From: Hyposmocoma kahamanoa | Lineage: Eukaryota > Arthropoda > Insecta > Lepidoptera > Cosmopterigidae | Length of the DNA: 64,000 nt | Reading direction: 5' to 3' | Assembly: GCF_003589595.1 (NCBI RefSeq) | Contig: NW_020654810.1 | Location: 17,448,594-17,512,593, forward strand | Part shown: piece by piece, positions 32,856 through 45,161 of the stretch | Numbering within the stretch: the first letter of the stretch is position 1 | How the letters are laid out: each line of letters starts with the position of its first letter | Notes under the pieces: model-generated | Database searches by the model: none | What the model was told of the DNA's origin: nothing | Seen by the model: the letters and a program-made list of their open reading frames with translations, nothing else | Translations under genes and position numbers: made by a program

Positions 32856-35800
32856 AAGAAGACAAATTCTTTAATTTTATTCGCATGTCCGTATCTACTT
32901 ACTCAGATTTTTTAAGAAAAATGGTACCTAGTACATTGACTTACAATTAATTGATCGACTTCAACATCACAAAACAACTTTAGAAATTGACGTGCGCTGC
33001 CAAATCGAAAATCAATCACAAAATGGCGTGGGAAGGAAAGACACAACACGCGCGCGTGTTACGCGTCGTCCGCGAATCGAACGCAGAGTGCGCTAAAATT
33101 AAAAGTAAAACATAATGGTATGCAATACAATCAATATTAAAACATAACGTGTTAAAATTGTAGTAAAAAACGAAAAATTATCGTATTGATAGTATTTATT
33201 TTCTTAATGTTGATTGATATTTACACTAGCATTCAACCTAACTGTAGTAGCCCAAGGAGCACACTTTATACGCCACAAAACTATTATATCTATAAACAGT
33301 CTTATTATGGTATAGGTTTAGATAATAGTTTTCTATAAATGGTTTTAGAAAAAAGAAATTGGTCTTATAGACTTATTTCATTCAAGTAAATATTTGAAAA
33401 CCAAGAATCAATCAATACCAAACAACTTAATTAAGTGTGATCTCTCTTAAGATTTACTCTTATAGTCCTTATTTTACGTTCATCTGTAGATCAACTGATT
33501 ATTTTTAGTAAAATTGTTCGATACACATCCAGTAATTTCTATTAATACTCTAAAAACTAGTGTTCTTAAGTTTATTCTAGATATATTTCATTTATAAACA
33601 TTCTGTAGTGTATGCTTATTGACAAACACGTTATAGCGCGTCTTCAGTAGATTTTATTTAAAAAAATACTATAATTAGGGTTTTTACTCTATTGGACGTT
33701 GTAAGAGTTCATGCAAAATGGATAAAGTAAAGAATATTAAAAGATCTGGTGAAGATGGTGAACCTTGTATATTATGTCACATCATTCGATACATTAGTCG
33801 GTAACTCGCGCGCGAACTGGGCATGATGCATTTTTGTTTATTGACAAATAAATACACATTGTGAAGAACACTTCAGGAATCATCCCGTGTTCTGAAGTGA
33901 TAAAAACAATTGAAATGAGCGCGTAAACTACTATACCTCAATGTTGTATATGTGTATTGTGCCGTCTATCAATAGAATACAGTGAAATCATTGCGTGAAA
34001 TGTGGATGTCGTAAAGAAATAACCTCAATTTTGTAATGTAAATTTTATTTTTTCCAGCATAAGTTAGGTATGTTGTTGAAATATACCTTATCTGATAGGG
34101 AATTTATCCACTTTTCTAGTCATATATAACACATTCCATATTGTTATACAGAATAACGTTTTTTGCGACAAATTGGATTTTTTAATTGTTTTTTTGACCT
34201 TGTGTTTTGAAAAGTTTTTCATTCCCTTTTTGTAATACTGTCAAAAGAAAAAATAGCTTAGAAACATTGCGTTTTGTAGACAATCATAAAAGCTTCATAC
34301 GAGTGAATATTCTTCTACAAGATTGACTACTACACTAAAGCAAATAAAAATAATCTTTTCGTATTCTAAAGTTTTTCTATAGATAAAGCTATAGACAAAA
34401 TCCTCCCGTGTTTTGAAAAAAGCTTTAAATTCTTATCGCCATTTTTATTTTTAAAGAATGACTTTGAAGTATCCGAGAAAAATGTCTTTATTTTTTAAGT
34501 AAATCTAAGTTGAAATTAGCTTGAAGAAGCCTAGAACTTCTTGGAAATGGTTTGTTTTGTGAGTTATTTTGGAATTTAAGCTTTCTATAAATATTTTAAG
34601 CCGAATATCGACAACTGTATTTTCATTAAGTTTATATTTATACATAAATATTTAAAATACAGCGAGCGCGTCAGTTTTATGACAGGTTTTTGATTAATTT
34701 TCACAATGTATTTAAAGTCGCACGTCAATTCGCGCTATAAAGACAATTAAACATTGTGCGAAAAAGTCAGACATTTTATAATTTTGCCATGTTGCAATTT
34801 CGATGGCTTATATTTTGTAAGCCATTAAACTTGAAATCTATAGTATTAAGAGAATTGTGTCTTACGTTTGTAACGCTTTAGTTACTTTGGTTTTTAAATA
34901 GCATTACTAAGAAAACTAGCATAGACAATATAATAAATAATAAATTATCTAAAAACTGCCTACAAGACTAAATCTATCATTTGTTCTACAAATGGTCTTG
35001 TAGCATTCTAGAAGGTTACTTGAGAAAAAAGATAAGAATCACTCTTAACGCTACCTACAGATAATTTCTCAAAGCACTCTTGTGATCTACTAATAAATTT
35101 GTGCCCACTTTTTTTTTCTCCATGATATCTTGAGAGAATTTGAACACTTAAAATGTACAATCGAATTAAATTCTATTAGATATCTTATAGTGTATATTTA
35201 GATATAGATGTGCTGCTTGGCAGAACAGACGTTCTGTATTTTGGTGTCGTAAGCGAAGGAACCGTATATAATTGAATTTGACTTTCAATTACGCCTAAAT
35301 ATTTGAGTCAATATTTTTTTTGCCAAAATTAATATTTATTTACTACATTATTTTTATGGTATTTAATATTTGCACAAATTAGTTGTGTTTCTCTTAACTA
35401 AGCACAAATGAGCGTACTAATGTTTATTACTAAGTTTATGCTGAAAATTTATAACCTTAATCCAAAATAATTAATGCTTTAATCTCCTGCGTTTCCCATA
35501 AATACCCATAAGTGTAAAATACAACTACAATATACACCTTTGTTGTATGTAATGTTGTAAAAGTTTAGCTCCACGAAATATAATGTAATTACGAAAGAAA
35601 ATTTTGGGTAAAATTAATGAGTCAAAGAGGTTGAAAATTTCATCAACTTTAGACGTTTGTCTGAAAGTCTTTTCGTCGAAACATCTAAGAATTTCTAACT
35701 CGATATTTCGCGTAAAGAGTTGTTGAAGGATATTTACATGTACCTATTCGATCTAAGTGTTTTCAACTTTCGTTTTCGACTTTTTGGATCGTTAGCGGTC

Positions 35801-35987
35801 TATGGTTAAGATTTGTACAATTCAGTTAATTCTAAATGGTTTCCGGTGAAACAAATACAAAAGTTAACCCGATAATGGAATTGTTGAGTGTGTTGAAATC
35901 TCGAGAGGTTTGCATATTAAGAGGAATATTGTAACCTACATACTTGAATAGTTACTGAGTAAGTTTAATAACAGTAAATTCCTCGTG
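32856..35987. other. Long AT-rich stretch with no supported gene
   Basis: About 3 kb without credible coding sequence. A short frame MDKVKNIKRSGEDGEPC at about 33718 ends after 28 codons, and HCEEHF follows near 33860 in a different context. This is too little to call a gene. A small hairpin (CACTTCAGGA / TTCTGAAGTG) lies near 33869-33900. Confidence 0.45.
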
Positions 35988-36040
35988 AAGGAGCTTGTTC
36001 AGGGAGTACTGCCGCCATACCTATTTCGGTATACCAAATT
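35988..36040 (+). repeat. SINE-B 5' fragment
   Basis: AAGGAGCTTGTTCAGGGAGT, then ACTGCCGCCATACCTATTTC matches the family start only. Confidence 0.5.
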
Positions 36041-36123
36041 ACCTATGGGATAAATTAATAGTTTATCCTATATAAATGCACAAATAGCATGCATATATTC
36101 CCCCCTGTCTCTCTCTGTCACGC

Positions 36124-36140
36124 ATGCACGCAACACGCAA

Positions 36141-36187
<47 letters not shown>

Positions 36188-36197
36188 NNNNNNNNNN

Positions 36198-36268
<71 letters not shown>

Positions 36269-36347
36269 CGAACATCGCACGTACGCGCATACACACACAT
36301 ACACACACAAACACACACTCACACACACACTCTCTCTCTCTCTCTCA

Positions 36348-36388
<41 letters not shown>
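36124..36388. repeat. Compound microsatellite (ACGC)n, (CA)n, (TC)n with an assembly gap
   Basis: Tetranucleotide ACGC repeats run to about 36270 and are interrupted by ten N at 36188-36197. CA and CT dinucleotide tracts follow. The N run marks unresolved length, so the true array may be longer or shorter. Open frames on all sides are artefacts. Confidence 0.95.
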
Positions 36389-36391
<3 letters not shown>

Positions 36392-36419
36392 TACTGTAAT
36401 TTTTTATCACAGTACACGT
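36388..36419. repeat. Small hairpin at the microsatellite edge
   Basis: CGTGTACTGT and ACAGTACACG flank an 11-12-nt AT-rich loop. Confidence 0.7.
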
Positions 36420-37124
36420 TTTTATAGTAAACAAATATTTGTATTTTCCTTGATTATGGAATAAAAACCGAACTTGTTCAAAATAATATCTATCTGACTT
36501 ATAGACGATGAAAAGGTATCATTACGCATTCCTGATAACTTTTATTTTTTTGTAATTTCTTGAACAGCTGATTGTTTCAGAGAAAAAATTTAGTTTTTTT
36601 GTTTGGAGAAATAAACGTTTTATTTTTTATCTCGAAATGTTGGAAAATGTAATGTGTGTGGTTTATTTACAATGTAGGTCTAATCATTCTCTATCAAGAA
36701 AAAAATAATGCATCTGCAAATACTTGCAGATGGATTATTATTCGAAGATCACGTATTTTGTTAAAAAAGTACATAAAAGAGTTAGCTATTTTGCCCCGCC
36801 TTTACTTACAAAGCCTCAAGTACATGCCGACGGATTATTTTTTTCAAATAGAAAATGATTGGAACTATACTGTAAGTAACCCACATACATAACACTTTCG
36901 TATATTTTGAGATAAAAAACAAAATGTATAATTCTCCATACAAAAATAATTACTTTTTTTTCTCCGAAACTACAACTATATATATCTATCTATATATCAA
37001 CTTTTCAAGAAATTAGTCAAGAAAAAAATTGTTAAGAATGTTATTATCTATAATATAAAATAAATTAGCTCGATATTATTATTCGATGTTATTCCTATGT
37101 CCGAGAATTATCAATTTGGGCCCA
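36420..37124. other. AT-rich stretch with no supported feature
   Basis: A 78-codon frame at 36656-36892 has no recognisable similarity. Confidence 0.4.
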
Positions 37125-37164
37125 CTGTGCGACGCTTCGACTCTGCACCAGTGTGAGTTAAGCC
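37125..37164. mobile_element. Harbinger-like MITE end fragment
   Basis: GCGACGCTTCGACTCTGCAC, then CAGTGTGAGTTAAGCC matches the right end of the element at 7555-7804, followed by TAA. Confidence 0.6.
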
Positions 37165-37479
37165 TAATCTGCAGAAAGCCTTTTTTACGTATATAACATA
37201 ATTGGCAGAAAGCATAATATGGTCGCTTTACATTAAAATCTTTATGTCCACTTTTTAAAATATTACAGGTGATAAACGTTTCAAAAAATTTTATTTTGTA
37301 CGTTAGGTTTTAAAATATGTCACATAATAAAATATGTTACATGTCTTAGGTGCCATTGTAATCAAAGTGTACGTGTGGTGAGGTTCTCACAGTAAGGGAT
37401 TGATTTTTTCTGTACATTTTACTGCCGAAATAGTGGATGTTGTCAAATATATACTATTAAATATATAATAGTTTATTTA

Positions 37480-39410
37480 TTAAGAAAGACACATTTCTGA
37501 CCATCTAAACTTGTATTTTTTAAGTGTCGCGTCTAAATTTAACATTGGGGTGAATGAGCGGCGTTCGATGCAATATACGAGTGACCGCGTACGGAGTGCT
37601 GATGTGTCCCACGTTGACTTACCAGCTGTCACTCGTGCCGACCTTGACCGCGTTGTTAAATCCATGCTGAAGACTCGAAACACTCTTGACATATATGACA
37701 TATCCGTCAACATACTACTGTCTATTTGGCCAATACGAGATATTGGTAACTCCCATCAATGAGATGTTTACCAATGCTGTCTACCCCGACGTGCTTAAGT
37801 GTACAAGAGTGTGCCCGGTATATAAAAGTAAGGGTGACAAAATATCGGTCGATAACCATAGGCCAGTATCGATAGTACCTAACATCTTCAAAATTATAAA
37901 ATCGGATTAGAATTATAAAATTATAAATGGACAACACATGTCCACAGTAACAGCAGCATATAAAACAATTGACTGTATCACCACAGGATTCGATGACAAG
38001 TGTAAAATAGCTGGCATATTCTGCGACTTGTCCAAAGCTTTTGACGTTATAAGTCATGACCTACTCATAAAAAAGCTAATGTGCTACGGTCTACGAGGAC
38101 GTGGTAGTGACCTACTGCGATCGTTTTTAGAAAACCGAACACAAACGGTTAAGTAATGTCGGGTGGAAAAAGGCTGAGGTCGGAGTCTGGTAGCGTGACG
38201 GTTGGGATTCCACAAGGATCTGTGCTAGGGAATACCCATTTTATGACCTTTATAAATGATCTACCATCTGCCGTATCGGAAGGTCAAACAATTCTGTATG
38301 TTGATGACACTACAGTAGTGGTCAGTGCGCGTACATACGCGCAACTCAATCAAAAAATCACTTCAGTATGCGAATAATTAGAAAGATGATTTTCAGCAAA
38401 TGGTTTGATTCTCAACGTAAACAAATCAAATGTAGGTAGGCCCGTTCCGAGTGTGAGTATCCAGTGTCCTATTCCGATGAGTGACAAATGCAAATTTACG
38501 TTGGATCCTACCTTGAATTGGAAACAGCAACGTAGACTTGCTATGTGATAAACTGATGCGGTGTTTGCTTTGCGTAAACTAAAACCGTTGGTGTCTCGTA
38601 ATGCGTTGAGGCACTTTGCACACTTTCACTCAACTATGACTTATGGTGTTATTCTGTGGGGCAATTCGACAGACCCTGACAGGGTACAAAAGCGAACATT
38701 ACGAACTATGGTTGGCATAACCCAGAGCCAAACCTGCAAGGCGCTGTTTGGTGTACACCGAATAATGACCCACTACTCGCAATATGTTTTTGAGGTTCAT
38801 ATTCACGCGGAAACACTTAGCACAGTTTGGCCGAGTGGAGGTGATGGGTGGGTGCCTCTCTCGTGCGGGACAACTCCGATCAGTACCGCGTCGCACTGCA
38901 CTTCACGAAAAAAACCCGCGGGTTATAGGACCGACCTATTATGACCACCTACCTGCAGAACTAAAAAACGAATGTTGTGAGGAAAAGTGTGTTCAGGTGC
39001 AGACTGAAGAACCTTTTATTGGAAAAGTCCCTTTACTCAGTAACAGAGTACATTCAAGGTACTTAATAAATAATTAAATTATTATGTTTATTAATAAATT
39101 TGACATTCATCGTATTATTATACTGTAATATACTTTTATTAGTTATTAAGTATCCATATTGACATTTTCTGTATACACTTGATATTGTTAGTTTAATTCA
39201 TTTATTTATTAGTTTAATTTTAATTATGATGTTGTATTTGATTTTGTACATGTACACTATTGTGCACATGATTCATTATTATATAATTATTTTCTTCATA
39301 ATTTTGTAAACTTGACGCTCACTTTTCGAAGAGTAGTATAAAATGACATGTAATTGTATGAAATTTGTAATGTTGAGAGAAATAAACTAAACTAAACTAA
39401 ACTAATCTTA
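37480..39410 (+). pseudogene. Jockey/CR1-group LINE reverse transcriptase remnant
   Basis: Across several frames: KSMLKTRNTLDIYDISVN, INEMFTNAVYPDVLK, VCPVYKSKGD, NHRPVSIVP (about 37860), IFCDLSKAFDVISHDLLIKK (about 38015), VGIPQGSVLGN (about 38200), then ILYVDDTTVVV (about 38297). The last is the catalytic box with V in place of the usual A. C-terminal parts follow: LRKLKPLVSRNALRHFAHFH, YGVILWGNS, and YDHLPAELKNECCEEK to about 39075. The endonuclease is absent. The 3' end is an AT-rich tail with repeated CTAAA units (about 39382-39407), a short-repeat tail common in CR1-type elements. Confidence 0.85.
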
Positions 39411-40160
39411 TTTTTAATTATCTGAAAAGCCGGATTACTTTCTGTTTACAAACCGCATATTCCCAACTCCGAGTTTTTATCGCGAACGCTGTTTTAGAAT
39501 TAGATGGTTTGTTTGACAGACAGTCCAGTTTCAATAATATATATGGCGGCAATTTACTTACTTACACCCAATGCTTTGATCTTGGAAATTTAATTACTAT
39601 ATTAGGTACTCGTATCTATGTAAATGTAGGTTTGTAGATGAATTTCAGCGTGGTCCAGTGATCGAAACGGTGGATTATTTAAAGTAGTTCAAAGTTTAAG
39701 ACATGGATGGAATTTATAATGAATTCAAAATTATGTAGCTAAGTTATTAGCTACCTATTAAGAATTTATATTTAGTTGTGACGTATTTAGATTCTATTTA
39801 GGTGTTTTTCGCCCAAATTTAAAAATTGATCCAAATTGTTTATAACGTTAAACCAATTTTTTTAAGCGCCGTCGAAATTCGCCCTTGGGTAGAATGTGCC
39901 GTTCTAACAACACAGTAATCGTAATTCAATCGATGTTGACCTTTTCGACGATAAATTTAAATGTAAATTATATGTCCCTCTCGTTAAAATTTTATTTAAT
40001 GATCTTTTCGAAAACGTTAGTTAATTGTTGTATTTACATCATGACGTCAATCAACTATGTATTTCAATTTTATAATTAATTACTTTAATTAAATGTTAAT
40101 GCCTTAATCAATCTATCGCAAGAATACGATTTACTTTACATAATACAACACATTATAAAT
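39411..40160. other. AT-rich stretch with no supported feature
   Basis: No recognisable coding or repeat structure. Confidence 0.4.
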
Positions 40161-40668
40161 GAATCTTTTTAAATAGTTTCCCGATAACAATTTAACGAAA
40201 TGGCAATAGTTCAAACAACTTTGTAACTTAAATAAAGTCATCAACAACATCAGACATTATTATTATTATTTACGTTATCATGCAAGAGCATACAAAATTA
40301 TTAAATAATCCCATTTAAAGTTAACTGCCTCCGTGGCCGAACGGTTACCATTTCGGACTACCACCCAGGTTCGATTCCCGGGCCGGGAGAAATGTTTGTA
40401 TGGCCTACATTTATTTCTCTCGTGAGTTTGGGTGTAATTTGTGGTTGTCTATGTGTGTGTCCATGGCACCCGCGACCCAGGGTTTTCCCCTAGTACGGGG
40501 CTATTTTGAGTGTGTGCGTTATTACTATTAACGAAAGTTTGGCAAAATGTAATCAAATCGAATTTTCAAAAATATCGATAGTTCTTTGAATTATCTGGGA
40601 AAGGAATCGTGGAGTTCAAACCTATTCGATTTACATATTACATGAAATATCTCATATATTTTTTTACG
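40161..40668. repeat. Interspersed repeat H, copy 2, split by SINE-A
   Basis: Sequence parallel to 3331-3585. It is interrupted after CCCATTTAAA at about 40320 by a SINE-A and resumes at AACGAAAGTTTGG. It continues to ATGAAATATCTCATATA, where SINE-B begins. Confidence 0.7.
40321..40531 (+). repeat. SINE-A copy 3 (boundaries set by an empty site)
   Basis: Head GTGGCCGAACGGTTACCAT and GGTTCGATTCCCGGG; body with TATTTCTCTCGTGAGTTTGG; tail of TTA units. Comparison with the uninterrupted paralogue at 3331-3585 places the insertion between CCCATTTAAA and AACGAAA. Confidence 0.85.
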
Positions 40669-40915
40669 ACACAAGAGAGAGTCTTACCCTGGTTGTAAGA
40701 GATACGCCTGTTCATAACAGTTGCAGTGCCAATCAGAGCTTTTCGAAGGGGCACTGTCACTGCGCCCGTCACGCTGAGATATAAGGTGACAAGTCCCATG
40801 TGCCTCCAAAATCGAAAATCAATAATGCGCACATTACAGCTTGGCGGCAGAAATAGATAAGGTGGCAGTATACTTCCCGGGACAAACTTTTTCACAAGGA
40901 GCACTACTGCTACTA
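40669..40915 (-). repeat. SINE-B copy
   Basis: Altered at its 3' end (ACGACACAAGAGAGAG instead of AAGTGACGGGACG), otherwise typical through AGCTTGGCGGCAGAAATAG to CACAAGGAGCACTACTGCT. Confidence 0.75.
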
Positions 40916-40944
40916 GTAAAGTGAGTGAGTGAGTGAGTCAAACA

Positions 40945-41105
40945 TAATGAAACTGGATAGAAAACTATTTTTTCGGATCAAAAATAATGGTATTTATTTG
41001 TTTTTTCAAATAAACTAACGTTTCTAGCTCTTTACAGGAATTATTAGTTTGTTTGAAAAAAAATAAACATACTTTCGTTAGGTTAGATCCGAAAAAATAG
41101 TTTCA
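40945..41105. repeat. Palindromic Penelope-derived fragment (family C)
   Basis: ATGAAACTGG, then ACTATTTTTTCGGATC at the left mirrors GATCCGAAAAAATAGTTTCA at the right. The centre holds AACGTTTCTAGCTCTTTACA, a diverged form of the GAAACGT / GGGCCCTTTACAG block. Confidence 0.65.
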
Positions 41106-41270
41106 TTATAATTATTAATATAAAATCGAACGCTAAGAAAGATTTCCTTCGGCTTGCCAACCAAGCGAAGCGACTTCGTATTAATAATTATTACAACACG
41201 CTAGTGGAGTAATTTCACAAAAATAATTCCATATCATGGAGGTCAAACGTGACATCCAATAAATCTTAAA
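41105..41270 (+). repeat. SINE-D tail fragments, inverted
   Basis: TATTAATAATTATTACAACA and GTGGAGTAATTTCACAAAAA match the reverse of the 4.7 kb tail. A second shorter piece at 41105-41125 is in the other orientation. Confidence 0.45.
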
Positions 41271-42100
41271 AAAATTACGAATATAGTTTCATCTCCAACC
41301 TTTGTATCAAAATAAAATATATGCAAAGTGATATAGTTACCTCTAATTGACTAATACAAAACAACTGTGACTAACTATATATTCTACTACTTATGTACAT
41401 TCAATAATTTGGAGTTTGAAATAAATAAACTGTCATTACACATTAATAATAATCAACGTAAATATATATTTACGAAAAATTAAATTAAGTTCCATTTGGA
41501 AACGAATTATCAAGAGTCAGGCTATAATTGAAAGTCGGGTTAATACCGAGGTAAATTATATCCGAGTTCTCGTCGGTCGTCCATTCATTCACCTCTTCCA
41601 TTTCCTAGAAGGATATTACTTAAGAAAATTATTTTCTAACTTGTTCTTGTCCGTATCTAGATTCGCTAATACAAAACTCCCTAAATAAAGAGAATAAATT
41701 TAAAATCTCTCCCTTCGTTATTTTGTTCTGCAACGTGAAATTACGAACAATACGAAAAATAGTAGGAAAAATGGTTGAACTGAAAATCAGTTTTCGCTTA
41801 ATCTCTAAAATCGTATTTACTTATCGAAATCAGAAACATTTATTGTATGAATTGATAAAATACAGGTGTTACTTACAAGTAATTAGATCCACAATTTTTA
41901 CCAAAGTCAGCCATACAATGTCTTAAAATTACAAGCCTTTTTTTAGTATTAATAGTTTATTCATTGAAAAACTAAATACTACTAAATTCATTTAAAAACT
42001 AAATTAATTGTATAATAACGTCAATCCGCAACGTAGGCTTCGTCAGGGAGACACAAATATAAATCAGCAACAGGTTTTGTCACATAATAATTAATACCAA
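41271..42100. other. AT-rich stretch with no supported feature
   Basis: No recognisable coding or repeat structure. Confidence 0.4.
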
Positions 42101-42149
42101 TTAGTACCAAAATTTAAAAAGCATATCACTGAACTTACTAGTGTAATAA

Positions 42150-42465
42150 CTTAAAAGTATATTTAGTATATTTCCTATTTTTAAACTGTTTTTCCTGTTC
42201 GTTATGTGTGAAATGTTTGCATTAAAATATCATATTGTGTAATGCTTGTCCATTTTATATTTTGTATATTCTATCAGATTTCCTGTGTATTTTTCATATT
42301 TTGTAGTAATATGTATTTATAATTTTGTAAAGTAATATTATCTTAAATTTACATTTAGGGGACTATAGGTTTATTAATAAGTTCATTTTTGTATATTTTT
42401 TTTCTACTGTATATAACTGTTTGTTCCTAAATAAATGAAAAAAAAAAAATAAAAAAAAAAATAAT
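42150..42465 (+). other. 3' untranslated-like sequence with A-tail
   Basis: AT-rich sequence ending CCTAAATAAATG and a long A-run (about 42437-42462) interrupted by T. It looks like the reverse-transcribed 3' end of a LINE or transcript inserted in the genome. No coding part is visible upstream. Confidence 0.4.
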
Positions 42466-42479
42466 GCAATTCTCCAGAT

Positions 42480-42990
42480 TTAGCCATTTTTATCCAAGCT
42501 AGTACAATGAAAATGGACCACTCTCAATCTTAGCTTGTTTAAACGTCCCGATAACACTGCCAACATTACCACACTAAATGGTCAACAAAATTTATTGCAC
42601 CAAGTAAGATCTGGAGCGTAGATCACAGCCTCTTACTTTAAGCTGGCAATCCAACTCCCTGATGAATTATTTGGCCTCCGCACCCCACAGTCTCCACTGC
42701 AATTCGTACAAAATCGTACATCGATTCCAAGGCTACAGAGCCAAGTACAGACTTGGCATGTTTCAATTTTGCCGCATACTCTGCAGCTGTCCCAGCTGAT
42801 CTGGTGGTGTGTGACTCAGGTGGGACGGTGCAAACTTACTGACACATGTAGCGGTCGACAAAAGGCGTCCACCCTTCTGCCATGGAACAAGTGTAAGGCC
42901 GTTAGGTCTCTTGCAATCTGTACGGCACAGCCCCGGTGAGTCCAAGACACAAGCCACGTTAGCCAAAACCAAAAATTACAATTCAATCAA
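42480..42990 (-). pseudogene. Fragment of a reverse-transcriptase-associated domain
   Basis: The minus strand reads [32 protein letters not shown], and after a frame change LGSVALESM-like residues and GAEAK-FIRELDCQLK. The order NG-TL-PW-GR-L-WD-TC, then a later PWG-EA block, is one I associate with the C-terminal part of retroelement polyproteins in insects and molluscs. Stops break it, and the catalytic domain is missing. Confidence 0.5.
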
Positions 42991-43049
42991 AATTCATTAC
43001 AACTTATAAATGTCAACAAATTAAAATTATAATTAAGGTTATTACACTA

Positions 43050-43520
43050 TTGTCAAATATTTGATATCTTTATATAAAAGTCGTTAGGATTGTGAAAAAC
43101 TTTGTCAATTAACCATTTTTTGAAACAAGCTTTAAATTTATCACCATTTAAACATTTAATTTCAATTGGAAGTCTGTTATAAATTCTGATTGCTGTTACA
43201 AAGGTGCTGCGATCAAAGATCGTGCTTTTTATTTTTTTATTTTCTAGGGAAGACAAGACTGTCCTTGTTTCTGTTACGTTAACAGAGTGTATATTAGATT
43301 TTTTAGTAAAGAAGTTACGTATTTACGTACAAAGAGATAAATTTCCAAAATATATATTCCTGTTAAAGTCAGGAAGCCTTTTTCTTTGTGCAGAGTTCTT
43401 ACAGAATAATCACCACAACATCACATTATGCGTAAACATCGTTTGTATTGTGAATATTTTAACCGCATCGATAAAGTTTCCCCAAAATATAACACGATAC
43501 ATTAGTAACGGGTATACGTT
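43050..43520 (-). pseudogene. Jockey/CR1-group LINE C-terminal fragment
   Basis: The minus strand reads DSCKELCTK, LTLTGIYILEICLFVRKY (about 43390-43330), then STFVTAIRIYNRLPIEIKCL and FKACFKKWLIDKVFHNPNDF to a stop at 43053. The YNRLP box and terminal K-WLI pattern are typical. Frames shift at least twice. Confidence 0.8.
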
Positions 43521-43609
43521 CCTGTAACAAGCGTTTTTTACAACTTCAACCGACGCTACATAGCATTAACTACAAAGATTGTTATTTAGCACATCTGTTT
43601 TTTTTTATA

Positions 43610-43803
43610 TATTAAGTGACGGGACGAACTAGTCGTGCGCCTGTTGGTAAGCTACAGGTCCATCCATAACAGTTGCAGTGCCACTCAGAGCTTTAAATAG
43701 CAAAGGTCTGAAGGGCACTGCCACTGCGTCCGTCATCCTGAGACATAAGTTATATTATAATAAGTCCCATGTGCCTGTAATTTCACAAGCTCCCTTATCA
43801 CCG
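43610..43803 (-). repeat. SINE-B copy, interrupted by SINE-A
   Basis: ATTAAGTGACGGGACGAACT through CATCCTGAGACATAAG to TTATCACCGG. The head is then replaced by the middle of a SINE-A. Confidence 0.75.
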
Positions 43804-43985
43804 GTCCCAGGTTCGATTCCCGGGCCGGGACAAATATTTGTATGGCCTACATTTATTTCTCTCGTGAGTTTGGGTGTAATTTGTGATTGTCTAAGTGTGT
43901 GTCCATGAAACCCGTGACTCAGGGCTTTTCCCTAGTGCGGGGATATGTTGAGTGTGTGCCTTATTATTATTATTATTATAAACGA
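43804..43985 (+). repeat. SINE-A copy 4, head missing
   Basis: Begins in the B-box region (CCCAGGTTCGATTCCCGGGC) and runs through the body to a TTA tail at about 43963-43980. Confidence 0.8.
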
Positions 43986-44119
43986 AATTTCTGGAAAATG
44001 TAATTAAATCGAATTTTCAAAAATATCGACAATTTATTGAATTATCAGGGAAAGGAATCGTGGAGTTCAAACCTATTCGATTTACATATTAGATGAAATA
44101 TCTCATGTATATTTTTTTA
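43978..44119. repeat. Interspersed repeat H, copy 3 (right half)
   Basis: AACGAAATTTCTGGAAAATG through GTGGAGTTCAAACCTATTCG to ATCTCATGTATATTTTTTTA, nearly identical to 40533-40668, including the position where SINE-B begins. Confidence 0.75.
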
Positions 44120-44300
44120 TAATATCAAGTGACGGGACGAACAAATCTTGGCCTGGTAGTAAGAGACACGCCTGTCCATAACTGTTGCAGTGCCATTCGG
44201 ACGGGCACTGTCACTGCGCCCGTCACGTTGAGATATAATATGATAAGTCTCATGTGCCTTCAAAACCGGAACACAGTAATGCTCATTACTGCTACTAAAA
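44120..44300 (-). repeat. SINE-B copy, 5' end missing
   Basis: TAATATCAAGTGACGGGACG through TAACTGTTGCAGTGCCATTC to GCTCATTACTGCTAC. Confidence 0.75.
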
Positions 44301-44846
44301 TGTGATGCTATATACTCTCAGTGAAACATCGATCAAATTTTGATTAAAGATCCAAGTATTTTTTACTTCTTTTGATGAAACCCCACGGACGAAATATACG
44401 ACAATAGACATGGTGACAGTCGGACAGAATTTATACGTATCTATTTAAATTATATCACTCTGGGTCTGGACAATCTACTTAAATTACCAAACTCTTCACC
44501 TCTCAAACTGGAATTCAGATAGCGAAGTTGAATTATATAAATTCTGAAAGAATGATACTGCGTTAATTTAAAGTAATTTACAGTTGTTTAAGAATTTCAC
44601 TTAGTAAACGTTGTTAAAACTTGGCTTTAAGTCAGACTAAGTGAATGTAAACAAGATTTTAATTAAAAAATTAGTTGAGAATTTTCTCGAGGCCGTGCAA
44701 AATTTTAAAATCTTGAGTCTTCTTTACTATTATTCGTTTTTCTAAAAATCCTCTGTACTTTTTGGCTAAAGTCTTTTTTGCTATCATGGATACTAGAAAT
44801 ACGTAATAAATAAATAATATAACTTTTTATTCGTGTATACATACCT
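44301..44846. other. AT-rich stretch with no supported feature
   Basis: No recognisable coding or repeat structure. Confidence 0.4.
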
Positions 44847-44988
44847 AACTTATGTCTCAGGGTGACGGGCGTAGCGGCAGTGTCCCTCAGGTCTTTGCGA
44901 TTCAAAGCTTTAAGTTGTATTGCAGGTCCAGTGTCGCTTACCACCAGGCGCACGAATTGTTAGTTCTGTCACTCGGCATTATAAAAAA
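44847..44988 (+). repeat. SINE-B 3' half with A-tail
   Basis: ACTTATGTCTCAGGGTGACG, GTCGCTTACCACCAGGCGCA, then CACTCGGCATTATAAAAAAA. The CTTACCACCAGGCG motif close to an A-tail is what I recall from lepidopteran LINE/SINE 3' ends. Confidence 0.75.
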
Positions 44989-45161
44989 ATGCCGCCTGTT
45001 GCACATTAACTTATATTATATTTAAATAAGTGTTACGAGTTGCTACTGTATTGTTTATGTGCAAGAAAGAATATTTCACACTTTCGTTCACATAACTTGT
45101 TTCATTGTTGGGCTTAGCAAATACAATTGCAGCAACCATTTGAAGTAATTAATTTAATCAG

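Noticed and set aside
33718..33870. Short frame MDKVKNIKRSGEDGEPC and later HCEEHF as a zinc-finger or THAP-like gene
   Set aside because: It ends after 28 codons and the later piece is separated by stops; cysteine spacing does not fit a THAP domain.
36063..36427. Several open frames rich in CVRA or HART repeats
   Set aside because: They are translations of the ACGC and CA arrays, one of them across ten N.
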